Shown here piece by piece: positions 35,918 through 44,655 of a stretch of 64,000 nt of DNA. A model generated the notes under the pieces. The model was not told the origin of the DNA, did no database searches, and worked only from the letters and a program-made list of their open reading frames with translations. Positions within the stretch are counted from its first letter, which is position 1. Each line of letters opens with the position of its first letter. Source of the DNA: Salinispirillum marinum (GTDB lineage Bacteria; Pseudomonadota; Gammaproteobacteria; Pseudomonadales; Natronospirillaceae); the NCBI RefSeq assembly GCF_042651565.1, contig NZ_JBHSDF010000004.1; one strand, 5' to 3'. The position numbers were made by a program, and so were the translations under genes.

Positions 35918-36541
35918 ATGGGTGTAATTGAATGGGCTTCCCTAGCCCTTGTATGTTTTTTGGGTGCGGCTGCACCTGGGCCAAGTTTGGTCGTGATCGC
36001 TCGGATCGCCAACACCAGCGGTAGAACGCAAGGCTTGATCGGCGCGTGGGCACATGCGTTAGTGATCGGTTTTTATGCCATGCTCACCTTGGTCGTGTTT
36101 GCCAGTGCGCGGCTCTTGGGCGGTCCTTGGTTCTGGCTGATCGGGTTGGTTGGTCAACTGTGGCTTCTGTATCTCGGGTTAAGCATGTTGTGGGCATGGC
36201 GACCGGGCCACCAACAGACCGAAACTAAGAGTGTCGGCCCCAAAGCCACAGGCTGGTACCATGCTTTGGCCATCGGCTTGTTCAATCCCAAAACTTGGAT
36301 TTTCTTCACCGCCATATTCAGCCCCTTTGTAGGACAGGTCGATAACCCTTGGCCGCTCGCCGGCTTGGCCATGGCGATTGATGGATTGTGGTATACCTTA
36401 GTGGTCTGGTTTTTAACCCGCGGGGTCGTCTCGACCTTTATGCGCCGGGTACAAAAGCCAATGGACATTACCATGGGCATTTTGTTGACCTTGCTGGCCT
36501 TCTGGGCCTTATTGCACTCCTTTACGCAAATGCCTTGGTAA
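35918..36541 (+). CDS. LysE/RhtB family amino-acid exporter
   Basis: Inner-membrane protein of 207 residues with about six hydrophobic segments. The N-terminal GAAAPGPSLVVIARIANTSGRTQGL block is the LysE/RhtB signature, and the middle NPKTWIFFTAIFSPF is also typical. AAGGA precedes the ATG. It lies 20 bases after rapA and 23 bases before pepQ, so the three may share a transcript. The family exports amino acids such as lysine, homoserine or threonine; the substrate is not predictable. Proximity to a proline dipeptidase hints at relief from peptide-derived amino acids, which is only inference. Confidence 0.9.
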   Translation: MGVIEWASLALVCFLGAAAPGPSLVVIARIANTSGRTQGLIGAWAHALVIGFYAMLTLVVFASARLLGGPWFWLIGLVGQLWLLYLGLSMLWAWRPGHQQTETKSVGPKATGWYHALAIGLFNPKTWIFFTAIFSPFVGQVDNPWPLAGLAMAIDGLWYTLVVWFLTRGVVSTFMRRVQKPMDITMGILLTLLAFWALLHSFTQMPW

Positions 36542-36564
36542 CTTTAAGAAGGGGAATTTCAGTT

Positions 36565-37875
36565 ATGCAACAGTATGCTAATCACCTGGATACGCTGCGT
36601 GTCCGTTACCAAACTGCCCTGTCAGCTAATGGTTATGACCAAGTGATCATTAACGCCGGTCAACTGACCTACTATGCCGACGACGACCACGCACACCCAT
36701 TTCACCCCTACCCCTTTGCCCAGCAATGGCTGCCCTACCGCTTGGTACCCAATACCTTTGTTGTCATCAGTTTGCACGACAAGCCGCGGTTAATATGGCC
36801 TGCGCAAGAGGATTTCTGGCATGTATCACCACAGGAACCGCAAGGTGAATGGACCGAGCATTGGCGAATCACGGGTGCAATGACCTTAAAAGACTGGCTC
36901 CCATCCTTGTCAGGTAATATTGCTTGGCTTGGTCCGGTACCTACGGAATTAAATCAGCTTGCGCCCCAAATAGCTGTGAACCCCAGCGGTATGAAAAGTA
37001 CCCTCGCTTATCAGCGGGCGTACAAAACCCCGTATGAAGTACAGTGGCTTATTGAGGCGTCCGAGCGGGGTGTCGCGGGCCACCGGGCGGCCAAACAGGC
37101 GTTTTATGAAGGTCTTTCAGAACTCGAGATCTACCGCGCTTTCTTAACGGCCAGTGGACAACGGGAAATCGATGAACCGTATCCGGGCATTGTCGGCGTG
37201 AACGCGTCCGCTGCCGTGCTGCATTACGAGCACAAATCTCCGCGTCGTCCAGACAGTGCACGCACGCTATTGATTGATGCCGGGGCCCAAGCCAATGGTT
37301 ATGCAAGTGACATTACCCGCACTTATACCACCAGCGATGGCTTGTTTGGAGCATTGTTAGCTGACATGGATGTTTTACAGCGCAACTTGGTGGCAGGCGC
37401 CACGGTGGGCACCGCGTTTCCGGAATTGCATACACGAGCGTTGCAGGGTGTGGCGGACATTCTGCGCCAGCACAAACTCTGTACGCTGTCTGTTGATGAA
37501 CAAATGGCGAAGCGCATCCCTCAGGTATTCTATCCCCATGGGTTAGGCCATTTACTCGGACTTCAGGTACACGACCTCACCGGGCATCAAATTGATATTA
37601 TGGGCACAGTGCAAAAACCCACTGAGGAAGCGCCTTTTCTGCGCCTCACCCGAACCCTAGAAACCGATATGGTACTCACCATCGAACCGGGGTTGTATTT
37701 CATTCCCATGCTGTTAAAACATATGACCGACACGCACCATCAGCACGGCTGTGACCTCACCCTAATAGAACAACTTATGCCCTTTGGTGGCATCCGCATC
37801 GAAGACAACATTTTGGTGACGGCGCAAGGGCCGCGCAACTTGACGCGAGAGGCCTTTGTGGATAGCGCTGGCTAA
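36565..37875 (+). CDS. pepQ: Xaa-Pro dipeptidase
   Basis: Mn-dependent cytoplasmic dipeptidase of 436 residues that cleaves X-Pro dipeptides. The N-terminal QY--HL--L-VRYQTAL--NGYD and YYADDDHAHPFHPYP segments are specific to PepQ. The pita-bread metal ligands are all visible: LLIDAGAQANGYASDITRTY (two Asp), HGLGHLLGLQVHD (His), TIEPGLYF (Glu) and RIEDNILV (Glu). The ATG at 36565 is chosen with an AAGGGG ribosome site; a longer frame from 36388 would lie within the exporter gene. Length matches E. coli PepQ (443). A large inverted-repeat element starts 16 bases after the stop codon. Confidence 0.95.
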   Translation: MQQYANHLDTLRVRYQTALSANGYDQVIINAGQLTYYADDDHAHPFHPYPFAQQWLPYRLVPNTFVVISLHDKPRLIWPAQEDFWHVSPQEPQGEWTEHWRITGAMTLKDWLPSLSGNIAWLGPVPTELNQLAPQIAVNPSGMKSTLAYQRAYKTPYEVQWLIEASERGVAGHRAAKQAFYEGLSELEIYRAFLTASGQREIDEPYPGIVGVNASAAVLHYEHKSPRRPDSARTLLIDAGAQANGYASDITRTYTTSDGLFGALLADMDVLQRNLVAGATVGTAFPELHTRALQGVADILRQHKLCTLSVDEQMAKRIPQVFYPHGLGHLLGLQVHDLTGHQIDIMGTVQKPTEEAPFLRLTRTLETDMVLTIEPGLYFIPMLLKHMTDTHHQHGCDLTLIEQLMPFGGIRIEDNILVTAQGPRNLTREAFVDSAG

Positions 37876-37890
37876 TAGAGTGTTGGCTAG

Positions 37891-38101
37891 CCTAGGGGCT
37901 GTTTGGGGACGCCGTAAATACGCATCAGGCACGTGGTGCCTGACCCTTCGGGCTCCCTGCGGTCGTGCAAGTCCCTGTAGGCTCGACGACGCCATCCTTG
38001 GCGTCGAACGCCCCGGCACTAGCCCCTATGCCACCCAACACCCTTCCAGCACTTGACCACCCCGTTAAAGAAGCGGCTGGCGTCCCCAAACAGCCCCTAG
38101 G
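37891..38101. repeat. Inverted-repeat element with perfect 23-bp terminal repeats
   Basis: Positions 37891-37913 and 38079-38101 are exact reverse complements over 23 bases, both beginning or ending CCTAGG. The 211-bp unit has no coding potential. Inside are two further palindromes: TCAGGCAC/GTGCCTGA at about 37925-37943, and a CGACGCCA/TGGCGTCG hairpin at about 37990-38009. It fills the gap between convergent pepQ and deoB almost completely and could fold into one long hairpin ending both transcripts. The shape is that of a MITE or of a bacterial intergenic palindromic repeat. No target-site duplication was recognised. Confidence 0.85.
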
Positions 38102-38127
38102 TCAACCTTACAACACCAAGGCATTGG

Positions 38128-39348
38128 CTATAGGAACGACTTCCCGTAAGACAACGGCGGCAAATCAAGGTGAGCTGCAATACTCTGGCCGATGTCGGCA
38201 AAGGTGCCTCGCTCGCCAATGTTTCCGCCTTCCAGGTCTGGCCCAAAGCAAATAACGGGGACATGCTCACGCGTATGATCTGTACCCGGCCATGTCGGGT
38301 CGCAGCCGTGGTCGGCAGTGATAAACACGCGATCGCCGGGCTGCAAGATCGCTTCAAGGCGCGGCAGCATGGCATCAAAGACTTCCAGTGCAGCCGCGTA
38401 TCCCGAAACATCGCGGCGGTGACCATAATAACTGTCGAAATCGACGAAATTTGGAAAAATGATCGAGCGATCCGGTGCTGATTTTACAGCCTCCATGGTC
38501 GCCTCAAACAAAGCTTCATTACCGGTAGCCTTGATGGCCTGGGTGATGCCGTCATGGGCGTAGATATCGGCAATTTTACCAATGGAGATCACCTCACCAC
38601 CGACTTCCTGCAATTGCTTTAGCACGGTTTTCCCAGGCGGTGGCACGGCAAGGTCACGGCGATTGCCGGTGCGTTTAAACGTATCCGGGGTTTCACCCAA
38701 AAAGGGACGCGCAATAACGCGACCGACATTCATCTGCCGCTCATCCAGCAATTCTCGCGCGGCCTGACAAAGATCCAACAGGCGCGTTAAACCAAAATGT
38801 TCTTCATGTGCGGCAATCTGAAACACGCTGTCTGCGGAGGTGTAGACAATGGGTTTACCGGTACGAATGTGCTCGTCACCAAGGGTCACCAAAATTTCGG
38901 TACCTGAGGCATGGCAATTACCGAGAAATCCCGACACGCCAGTACGCGCTTGCAACTCGTCTAAAAAATCCGCCGGAAAACTGTTTTCTTTCGCGGTGAA
39001 ATAGTCCCATTCGAACAAAACGGGCACACCGGCCATTTCCCAATGCCCACTCGGAGTGTCCTTACCGCTACTCAATTCGCGCGCATAGCCATAGCGTGCG
39101 GATATCGGGCCGCTATAATCCAAACCCGCCGGGCGCTGCCCGGTGCTCCCCTCGGCCAATAGGCCCAACCCTTTGCGTTCTAAATTCGGTAGGGTCAACG
39201 GACCCGTTCGTCCTTTTTCCGCTTCTCCGGCCGCACAGGCCCGCGCAATACTGCCCAGTGTATTGGCCCCGACATCACCGAATTTCTCCGCATCGGCAGC
39301 GGCACCAACGCCGAAGGAATCCATCATCAATATGATTGCACGCCCCAT
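38128..39348 (-). CDS. deoB: Phosphopentomutase
   Basis: Mn-dependent alkaline-phosphatase-superfamily enzyme (406 residues) that interconverts (deoxy)ribose 1- and 5-phosphates. The nucleophile region is IILMMDSFGVGAAADA, with DVGANTLG following, and metal ligands near the end in FITADHGCDPTWPGTDHTRE. The ATG at 39348 is seven bases from AGGAGGT; the GTG at 39354 is too close to that site. Length matches E. coli DeoB (407). It is the last gene of a five-gene nucleoside salvage operon (cdd-punA-deoC-deoA-deoB), and feeds deoxyribose 5-phosphate to DeoC. Confidence 0.96.
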   Translation of the reverse strand: MGRAIILMMDSFGVGAAADAEKFGDVGANTLGSIARACAAGEAEKGRTGPLTLPNLERKGLGLLAEGSTGQRPAGLDYSGPISARYGYARELSSGKDTPSGHWEMAGVPVLFEWDYFTAKENSFPADFLDELQARTGVSGFLGNCHASGTEILVTLGDEHIRTGKPIVYTSADSVFQIAAHEEHFGLTRLLDLCQAARELLDERQMNVGRVIARPFLGETPDTFKRTGNRRDLAVPPPGKTVLKQLQEVGGEVISIGKIADIYAHDGITQAIKATGNEALFEATMEAVKSAPDRSIIFPNFVDFDSYYGHRRDVSGYAAALEVFDAMLPRLEAILQPGDRVFITADHGCDPTWPGTDHTREHVPVICFGPDLEGGNIGERGTFADIGQSIAAHLDLPPLSYGKSFL

Positions 39349-39371
39349 AACCACTACCTCCTCTCACAGCA

Positions 39372-40694
39372 TTAATTGGGCTCGATACACCGGTATACCA
39401 CCGGCTGTGGCTCTGACACTGTAGCACCGATTTGAATGCTTTCCAGCAGTTGCCGCTTCGCCGCCTCGGCGTCGGCTTCTGTTCGCGCATGTATCATCGC
39501 CAGTGGGGTTTGTGTATCCACCGTATCGCCAAGTCGGACGAGTTCAGACAGTCCAACCGAATGGTCGATGGCATCTTCGGCACGCGTCCGACCACCACCG
39601 AGACTGACCACCACCAAGCCCACGTCACGGGTGTTCATACGCTCAACCACGCCAGAGGTCGAGGCATAGACGGGCACGATGATGTTGGCTTGTGGCAAAT
39701 AGGTCTGCGGCTTGTCCAGGAAATCAGTCGGGCCACCCAACGCAGCCACCATCTGAGCAAATTTTTCCGCTGCCGCACCGCTGTCGAGTGCGCCTTGCAA
39801 GGCTTGCCGCGCTTCATTTTCATCATTCGCAAGGCCGCTCAGCAGCAGCATCTGAGCGCATAACCCCATCGTCACCTCATGTAAGCGCGGATTACGAACG
39901 GTACCGGTGAGATAGTGTACCGCTTCCTGCATTTCAACGGCGTTACCCGCCGTGGAACCCAAAACCTGATTCATATCCGTAATCAAGGCTGACGTTCGCA
40001 CCCCAGCCTCATTCGCCACGTGCACAATGCTTTCAGCCAGTTCGGTGGCTTGTGCCAGATCAGACATGAATGCACCGTTGCCGCATTTCACGTCCATCGA
40101 CAATGCCTGCAGGCCAGCGGCCAGCTTCTTCGCCAGAATAGATGCTGTGATTAAGGGCACGGACTCCACCGTAGCAGTAACATCGCGCGTGGCATAAAAA
40201 CGTTTGTCGGCCGGTGCCAATTCTCCCGTTTGGCCAATAATGGCCACGCCAACATCCTTCACAACGCGTCGCAACAAGCTCAAACTCGGTGCACAGTTAT
40301 AACCTGGTATGGATTCGAACTTGTCTAAGGTGCCACCGGTATGGCCCAGTCCACGGCCCGAAATCATCGGTACATAGCCCCCACAGGCCGCCACCATAGG
40401 CCCTAACATCAAGCTCACCATATCACCGACACCGCCGGTTGAATGCTTATCGACGACCGGACCATTGAGATGCAGGTCGTCCCATTGCAACACCGAGCCG
40501 GAGTTTTGCATGGCCTGCGTTAAAGCCACACGTTCATCCATGGTCATCCCATTGAAAAAAACCGCCATAGCAAAGGCCGCAATTTGGCCCTCGGTTACGG
40601 TGCCAGCGGTAATACCTTGGACAAAAAAATCGATCTGCCCTTTTGATAGGACTTTACCATCGCGCTTGGCGCGGATGATTTCTTGAGGCAACAT
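39372..40694 (-). CDS. deoA: Thymidine phosphorylase
   Basis: Cytoplasmic enzyme of 440 residues that splits thymidine with phosphate into thymine and deoxyribose 1-phosphate. Family blocks are VDKHSTGGVGD near residue 82, the phosphate-binding SGRGLGHTGGTLDK, and KCGNGAFM. Length equals that of the E. coli enzyme. Its ATG follows the deoC stop with no gap (TAAATG), so translation is coupled. The product goes to DeoB and then DeoC. Confidence 0.96.
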   Translation of the reverse strand: MLPQEIIRAKRDGKVLSKGQIDFFVQGITAGTVTEGQIAAFAMAVFFNGMTMDERVALTQAMQNSGSVLQWDDLHLNGPVVDKHSTGGVGDMVSLMLGPMVAACGGYVPMISGRGLGHTGGTLDKFESIPGYNCAPSLSLLRRVVKDVGVAIIGQTGELAPADKRFYATRDVTATVESVPLITASILAKKLAAGLQALSMDVKCGNGAFMSDLAQATELAESIVHVANEAGVRTSALITDMNQVLGSTAGNAVEMQEAVHYLTGTVRNPRLHEVTMGLCAQMLLLSGLANDENEARQALQGALDSGAAAEKFAQMVAALGGPTDFLDKPQTYLPQANIIVPVYASTSGVVERMNTRDVGLVVVSLGGGRTRAEDAIDHSVGLSELVRLGDTVDTQTPLAMIHARTEADAEAAKRQLLESIQIGATVSEPQPVVYRCIEPN

Positions 40695-41495
40695 TTAATA
40701 GGCTCCTGACGTGACCGAAGCGGTCGAGATATGCAATTCGCTCAATAACGCTTTCAATAGCGAGCTGGTGCCGAAACGGAAGTTGCTGGGCGTTAAGCGC
40801 TCGATGCCGACTTTCTCTTCCACCAGTTGTAAGTAAACCAAGGCATCATCCAGCACCCGCACACCACCGGCAGGCTTAAACCCAACCGGGCGTGGGGCCG
40901 CCGCTATGGCGTCCAACATGATGGCTGCCGCCTCGGGGGTCGCGTTAACGGGCACCTTACCCGTAGAGGTTTTTATAAAGTCAGCTCCGGCCTGAATAGC
41001 GATGTCACTGGCTTGCCGGATCAACTCTGGCGAGCCTAACTCACCCGTTTCCAAGATCACTTTCAATGTGATGTCAGGGCCACAAGCGGCTTTGCACGCA
41101 GCAATGAGGTCATGTCCGACCTGTACATCACCAGCGCGCAGGGCCGCGTAGGGAAACACCACATCCACTTCATCAGCCCCATACGCCACACAGGCGTTGG
41201 TTTCAGCGACCGCAGCCGCAACATCCGAACGTCCATGTGGAAAGTTACTGACCGTGGCGATTTTAATGTGTTCATGACCCAAGCGTTTCAATTCCGCTTT
41301 GGCAAAAGGAATAAAACGCGGATAAATGCAAATAGCGGCCACCGACAATTCAGCGCCATACACCCCTTGATGCACCGTTTGCGCGCATAATTGGGCAATA
41401 CTGCTTTCTGTATCATCGTCATTTAAACTGGTTAGATCCAACAAACTAAGGGCCAAGCGCGCTGCCGCCGTACGTTGTTCAGATGTTAAGGACAT
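40695..41495 (-). CDS. deoC: Deoxyribose-phosphate aldolase
   Basis: Class I aldolase of 266 residues that cleaves deoxyribose 5-phosphate to glyceraldehyde 3-phosphate and acetaldehyde. The Schiff-base lysine lies in FIKTSTGKV, and the second active-site lysine in GFKPAGGVR. LKVILETGEL is another family block. The ATG at 41495 gives the MSLTSEQRTAAARLALSLLDLT start expected for gammaproteobacterial DeoC; upstream codons in frame would overlap punA. It lies five bases behind punA. Confidence 0.96.
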   Translation of the reverse strand: MSLTSEQRTAAARLALSLLDLTSLNDDDTESSIAQLCAQTVHQGVYGAELSVAAICIYPRFIPFAKAELKRLGHEHIKIATVSNFPHGRSDVAAAVAETNACVAYGADEVDVVFPYAALRAGDVQVGHDLIAACKAACGPDITLKVILETGELGSPELIRQASDIAIQAGADFIKTSTGKVPVNATPEAAAIMLDAIAAAPRPVGFKPAGGVRVLDDALVYLQLVEEKVGIERLTPSNFRFGTSSLLKALLSELHISTASVTSGAY

Positions 41496-41499
41496 GATG

Positions 41500-42312
41500 C
41501 TATTGCGCCTCCAGCCAACGTTTAATGAGCCGACTGAGTTTCTCAGCCGCCTTCGCGCCTTCACGCAAAGTCTCTTCGTGGGTTAAGGCTTGCCCAGTCA
41601 TACCTGCACAGAGGTTAGTGATGGATGAAACAGCCACCACGTCCATACCACAATGCCGTGCCACTATGGTTTCCGGCACGGTGCTCATGCCGACAGCGTC
41701 CGCACCCCATTGGCGATACAACCGAATTTCAGCCGGAGTTTCAAAGCTGGGTCCAAGTGCCCAAAGATAAGTACCGCGAAACAATTCAATGCCTAATTCA
41801 CCGGCAGCCGTTTGCATCACGACACCTTGATGTTTGTTGTAAGCTTCCGTCATATCAGGGAAGCGCGGTCCTATGTCATCGTCGTTGCCGCCCAACAAAG
41901 GATTTACACCCGAAAAATTGATGTGGTCTTCAATCAACATCAGGCTACCAGGTCCCATGGCTTCATGAATGCTGCCAGCAGCATTGGTCAATACAAGGAG
42001 TTCAACACCCAGTAATCGCAGGGCACGAATAGGAATTTGCAACGACTCGGGTTTATGTCCTTCATATACATGGAACCGACCCTGCATGCAGGCTACGAAC
42101 TGACCGCCCAACTCACCAAACACCAACTGTCCTTTGTGGCCGTGCACCGTAGACTGAGGAAACCCCGGAATATCGGCATAGGGAATATTAAGTGGATCTT
42201 TTATGTCGTCCGCTAATGCTCCCAATCCACTGCCCAGCGTGATCGCAATACGGGGTCTTCGGCCGTTGAGCCGCTCTGCAAGGTAATTTGCCGCTTGATG
42301 ATAGGCTTTCAT
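41500..42312 (-). CDS. punA: Purine nucleoside phosphorylase, trimeric (class II) type
   Basis: Enzyme of 270 residues that splits purine nucleosides with phosphate. It belongs to the trimeric PNP family (PunA/XapA), not the hexameric DeoD family: blocks are TLGSGLG, GHKGQLVFGE, QGRFHVYEGH, LTNAAGSI and the base-binding VGMSTVPETIVARHCGM. The specificity asparagine region SSITNLCAG is present. It is second in the operon after cdd, with deoC next. Xanthosine preference as in XapA cannot be excluded. Confidence 0.92.
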   Translation of the reverse strand: MKAYHQAANYLAERLNGRRPRIAITLGSGLGALADDIKDPLNIPYADIPGFPQSTVHGHKGQLVFGELGGQFVACMQGRFHVYEGHKPESLQIPIRALRLLGVELLVLTNAAGSIHEAMGPGSLMLIEDHINFSGVNPLLGGNDDDIGPRFPDMTEAYNKHQGVVMQTAAGELGIELFRGTYLWALGPSFETPAEIRLYRQWGADAVGMSTVPETIVARHCGMDVVAVSSITNLCAGMTGQALTHEETLREGAKAAEKLSRLIKRWLEAQ

Positions 42313-42370
42313 GCTATTTCCCTTATTCTTTTATAAAGTAACTGTCTTATTATGGATGATGAACGTGGTC

Positions 42371-42790
42371 TTATTTCAAATTTTCCGGGCCAAAGGAGGC
42401 GGGCAACAGTTCAGCGATCGTGAGGGTTTGGCGAATACCGTCCGGGCTGCAGATGTGCACCGGTGTCGAAGGCGGCGCAAATTCACGAATTTTCTGCCGA
42501 CAACCACCACAAGGCGTGACCAAGACATCGCCCTCTCCCATGACATACAGAGCCGCAATCGCCTGCTCACCGCCATTAACCATAGCGGCAATGGCTCCCG
42601 CTTCCGCACAGGTACCTTCGGGGTAAGCCGCATTTTCAACATTACAGCCACTGTAAAATTGCCCGGACTGGGTTACCAATACCGCGCCGACTGAAAAGCC
42701 CGAATACGGAACATAGGCTTTCTGCATGGCAACTTTGGCGAGCTTAAGAGCAGAAGCTTGTTCGGTTTCAATGGCTATGGGTTGCGTCAT
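42371..42790 (-). CDS. cdd: Cytidine deaminase
   Basis: Zinc enzyme of 139 residues, the short homotetrameric type, that deaminates cytidine and deoxycytidine to uridines. The catalytic motif CAEAGAIAAMV has alanine where cytidine deaminases usually have CAE-R, with the proton-shuttle Glu kept. The second zinc pair is PCGGCRQKI. The N-terminal PYSGFSVGAVL and GCNVENAAYPEGTCAE blocks are typical. The ATG at 42790 is three bases from AAGAGGT; an upstream codon at 42823 is less likely. First gene of the salvage operon. Confidence 0.94.
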   Translation of the reverse strand: MTQPIAIETEQASALKLAKVAMQKAYVPYSGFSVGAVLVTQSGQFYSGCNVENAAYPEGTCAEAGAIAAMVNGGEQAIAALYVMGEGDVLVTPCGGCRQKIREFAPPSTPVHICSPDGIRQTLTIAELLPASFGPENLK

Positions 42791-42894
42791 ATTACCTCTT
42801 GATACATTGCCTTTCCGAGCCATATTGGCTCTTCAAAATGATTCACCGCGACAGATTCCCAAAACCTGATCATTTGGTCAACAAGAATATGCAA

Positions 42895-43335
42895 TTACTC
42901 CGTGCCACGGGCACGCTGTTTTGCCATGATGAAATCACTGTGCGGTATATACAGTAAATCGGCCACCTTGCGCAGCATGTAGTCCTCATCACGATCCAAG
43001 TGCCCATCTGCATAGCCCAGCCGCCATAAATCGACCATCAAGGCAAATTTTTCCTCAGCACTGAAAGCTTCATTAATGACCCGTGTGTATTGGTACATAT
43101 CCAGCGTTTCATCATGCTCTTTTTTTGCTTCGGTCAACAATGTCTCAACCGCTTCGCGATCTAGTTTAAGTGTCTCTGCAAAGCGTTGCCGCAACATCGT
43201 TTCTTCTTCCGGTGCGAGTTCATGGTCCGCCATGATGATCTCTACCATCAACACCGCAGCGGCCAGTTCAACGCGCGGTTGCCCTGTGTGTTCTTTTGTC
43301 TCGATGTTGAACCATTCGAAGAGTTTGCTAAGCAT
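42895..43335 (-). CDS. TerB family tellurite-resistance-like protein
   Basis: A 146-residue, mostly helical, acidic protein. The AAAVLMVEIIMADHELAPEEETMLR and LWRLGYADGHLDRDEDYMLRKVADLL segments are the paired Asp/Glu metal-site blocks of the TerB fold. It stands alone, without other ter genes, as is usual for this single-domain form, so tellurite resistance should not be assumed. The gene is transcribed away from the DUF2721 gene and towards cdd, separated from cdd by about 100 bases. Confidence 0.87.
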   Translation of the reverse strand: MLSKLFEWFNIETKEHTGQPRVELAAAVLMVEIIMADHELAPEEETMLRQRFAETLKLDREAVETLLTEAKKEHDETLDMYQYTRVINEAFSAEEKFALMVDLWRLGYADGHLDRDEDYMLRKVADLLYIPHSDFIMAKQRARGTE

Positions 43336-43397
43336 GCGTTACCTCGTCATTATGCGTGCTATCGACATTAATTATGGAAGCATAGAGTCTAACCACT

Positions 43398-43823
43398 ATG
43401 GAATTCAGTTTAACCACACCCGCCCTACTTTTCCCGGCAATTTCGTTATTGATGCTGGCCTATACCAATCGCTTCATTGTGATTTCGCAATTAATTCGCA
43501 ACCTGTACCAGCAACATCAACAAACGCCCAGTCGCTTCATGCGCTTACAGATTGAACATCTGCGCACGCGCGTGCGCCTGATTCGTGCCATGCAGGCGTG
43601 GGGCGCGGTCGCTTTCATCGCCTGTACGTTAAGCATGCTATTGAATTTGCTGGAACTCGGCACCTGGCCTCTTTATCTTTTCGGTGGAAGTTTGGTGGCT
43701 TTACTCGTTTCACTGATCATCAGTTTGGTTGAAATCATTATTTCCGGCTATGCCATACGCATTCAGTTACAGGGCTTGGATCGTCCACGCGGTGAAGTCA
43801 AAGGCTTTGATAACGAGACATAA
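43398..43823 (+). CDS. DUF2721 family membrane protein
   Basis: A 141-residue protein with three likely membrane segments: about 7-27, 71-90 and 94-120. The N-terminal hydrophobic stretch TTPALLFPAISLLMLAYTNRF followed by a helical RLQIEHLRTRVRLIR segment fits the DUF2721 family. Function unknown. It is divergent from the terB gene by 62 bases and stands upstream of the nasT promoter region. Confidence 0.85.
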   Translation: MEFSLTTPALLFPAISLLMLAYTNRFIVISQLIRNLYQQHQQTPSRFMRLQIEHLRTRVRLIRAMQAWGAVAFIACTLSMLLNLLELGTWPLYLFGGSLVALLVSLIISLVEIIISGYAIRIQLQGLDRPRGEVKGFDNET

Positions 43824-43855
43824 AGCGCAAAAATGAGGCGCAAGCACCAGAAAAT

Positions 43856-43872
43856 TGCGCCATTTTGGCGCA
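43856..43872. promoter_or_regulatory. NtrC-like palindrome upstream of nasT
   Basis: TGCGCC-N5-GGCGCA is a perfect palindrome with the geometry of the NtrC site TGCACC-N5-GGTGCA, differing by one base in each arm. It is about 170 bp upstream of the predicted nasT start, a usual enhancer distance. A simple hairpin after the DUF2721 gene is an alternative, but no T-run follows. Confidence 0.5.
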
Positions 43873-44005
43873 CCGGCATGCACCTGGACGGCACATTCAC
43901 TAGAGCCACCTTTACCCGTATTTTTGTCCAAAGCCCCACTGTTTTGGGCAATGCAGCGCTTTCTCGGGAACACCTCGGGTAATTTTGCACTGCTAACGCG
44001 CATAC

Positions 44006-44021
44006 AGGCACCAATGTTGCA
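44006..44021 (+). promoter_or_regulatory. Sigma54-type promoter of nasT-nasS
   Basis: The sequence reads AGGCAC, five bases, TTGCA, a match to TGGCAC-N5-TTGCA at all but the first base. Transcription would begin near 44032, leaving about 28 bases before the nasT ATG. There is no attenuator between promoter and gene, unlike the two NasT target operons. Confidence 0.7.
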
Positions 44022-44059
44022 CAAGGCACGCCAGTACCTTGCCTGTTGAGAGACCCTTC

Positions 44060-44644
44060 ATGGCCGATTCGCCGTTGCGTGTTTTGCTGGTTGATAACGA
44101 ACCAGGGCGCGCCGCCATACTAGAACAAGCGCTGGCTGATGCCGGGCACCACGCGGTGAAGCGCATAGATTGCCACACCAATCTCAGTGAGGCCGTTGCC
44201 AGTTGGCAGCCGGACATGATCATCATTGATGTCGATGCGCCTGACCGTGACGTACTAGAGCACATGTCCCGCTTATCGGCGCATAACCCACGCCCAGTGG
44301 TGATGTATTCCGAACAAGACGACGCGGATTTCATCGAACAAGCCATTCGCTCAGGTGTCAGCGCTTATGTTGCCAACGGCATGCGCCCCGAACGCATCAA
44401 ATCTACCCTAGCTGTCGCCGTTGCCCGTTTCCGCGAATTCCAAGCCCTGCGCCAAGAGCTGGACCTCGCCCGCAACGAATTAGCCGACCGAAAATTGATA
44501 GAGAAAGCCAAAGGATTAATCATGAAGCATCGGCAAGTCGATGAAAATCAGGCGTATCAAGCGTTACGTAAAATGGCGATGGATCGCAGTGCACGTCTGG
44601 CCGATGTGGCCCGCAATGTCATTTCTGTGTTCGAGATTCTTTAG
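44060..44644 (+). CDS. nasT: Nitrate response regulator with ANTAR RNA-binding domain
   Basis: A 194-residue antiterminator. The receiver-like domain (residues 1-120) keeps an Asp at 57 in IIIDVDAP. The ANTAR domain (about 128-190) shows ADRKLIEKAKGLIMKH, QAYQALRKMAMDRSARLADVA and the terminal helix. In related bacteria NasT is held by NasS without nitrate; when freed it binds hexaloop hairpins in leader RNA and lets polymerase pass a terminator. Two such leaders are in this window. The ATG at 44060 is preferred over a TTG at 44039. nasS follows after 11 bases. Confidence 0.93.
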   Translation: MADSPLRVLLVDNEPGRAAILEQALADAGHHAVKRIDCHTNLSEAVASWQPDMIIIDVDAPDRDVLEHMSRLSAHNPRPVVMYSEQDDADFIEQAIRSGVSAYVANGMRPERIKSTLAVAVARFREFQALRQELDLARNELADRKLIEKAKGLIMKHRQVDENQAYQALRKMAMDRSARLADVARNVISVFEIL

Positions 44645-44655
44645 GAAGCCATCGT

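Noticed and set aside
42895..43335. Tellurite resistance operon
   Set aside because: Only a single TerB-like gene is present; no terA, terC, terD or terE genes nearby.
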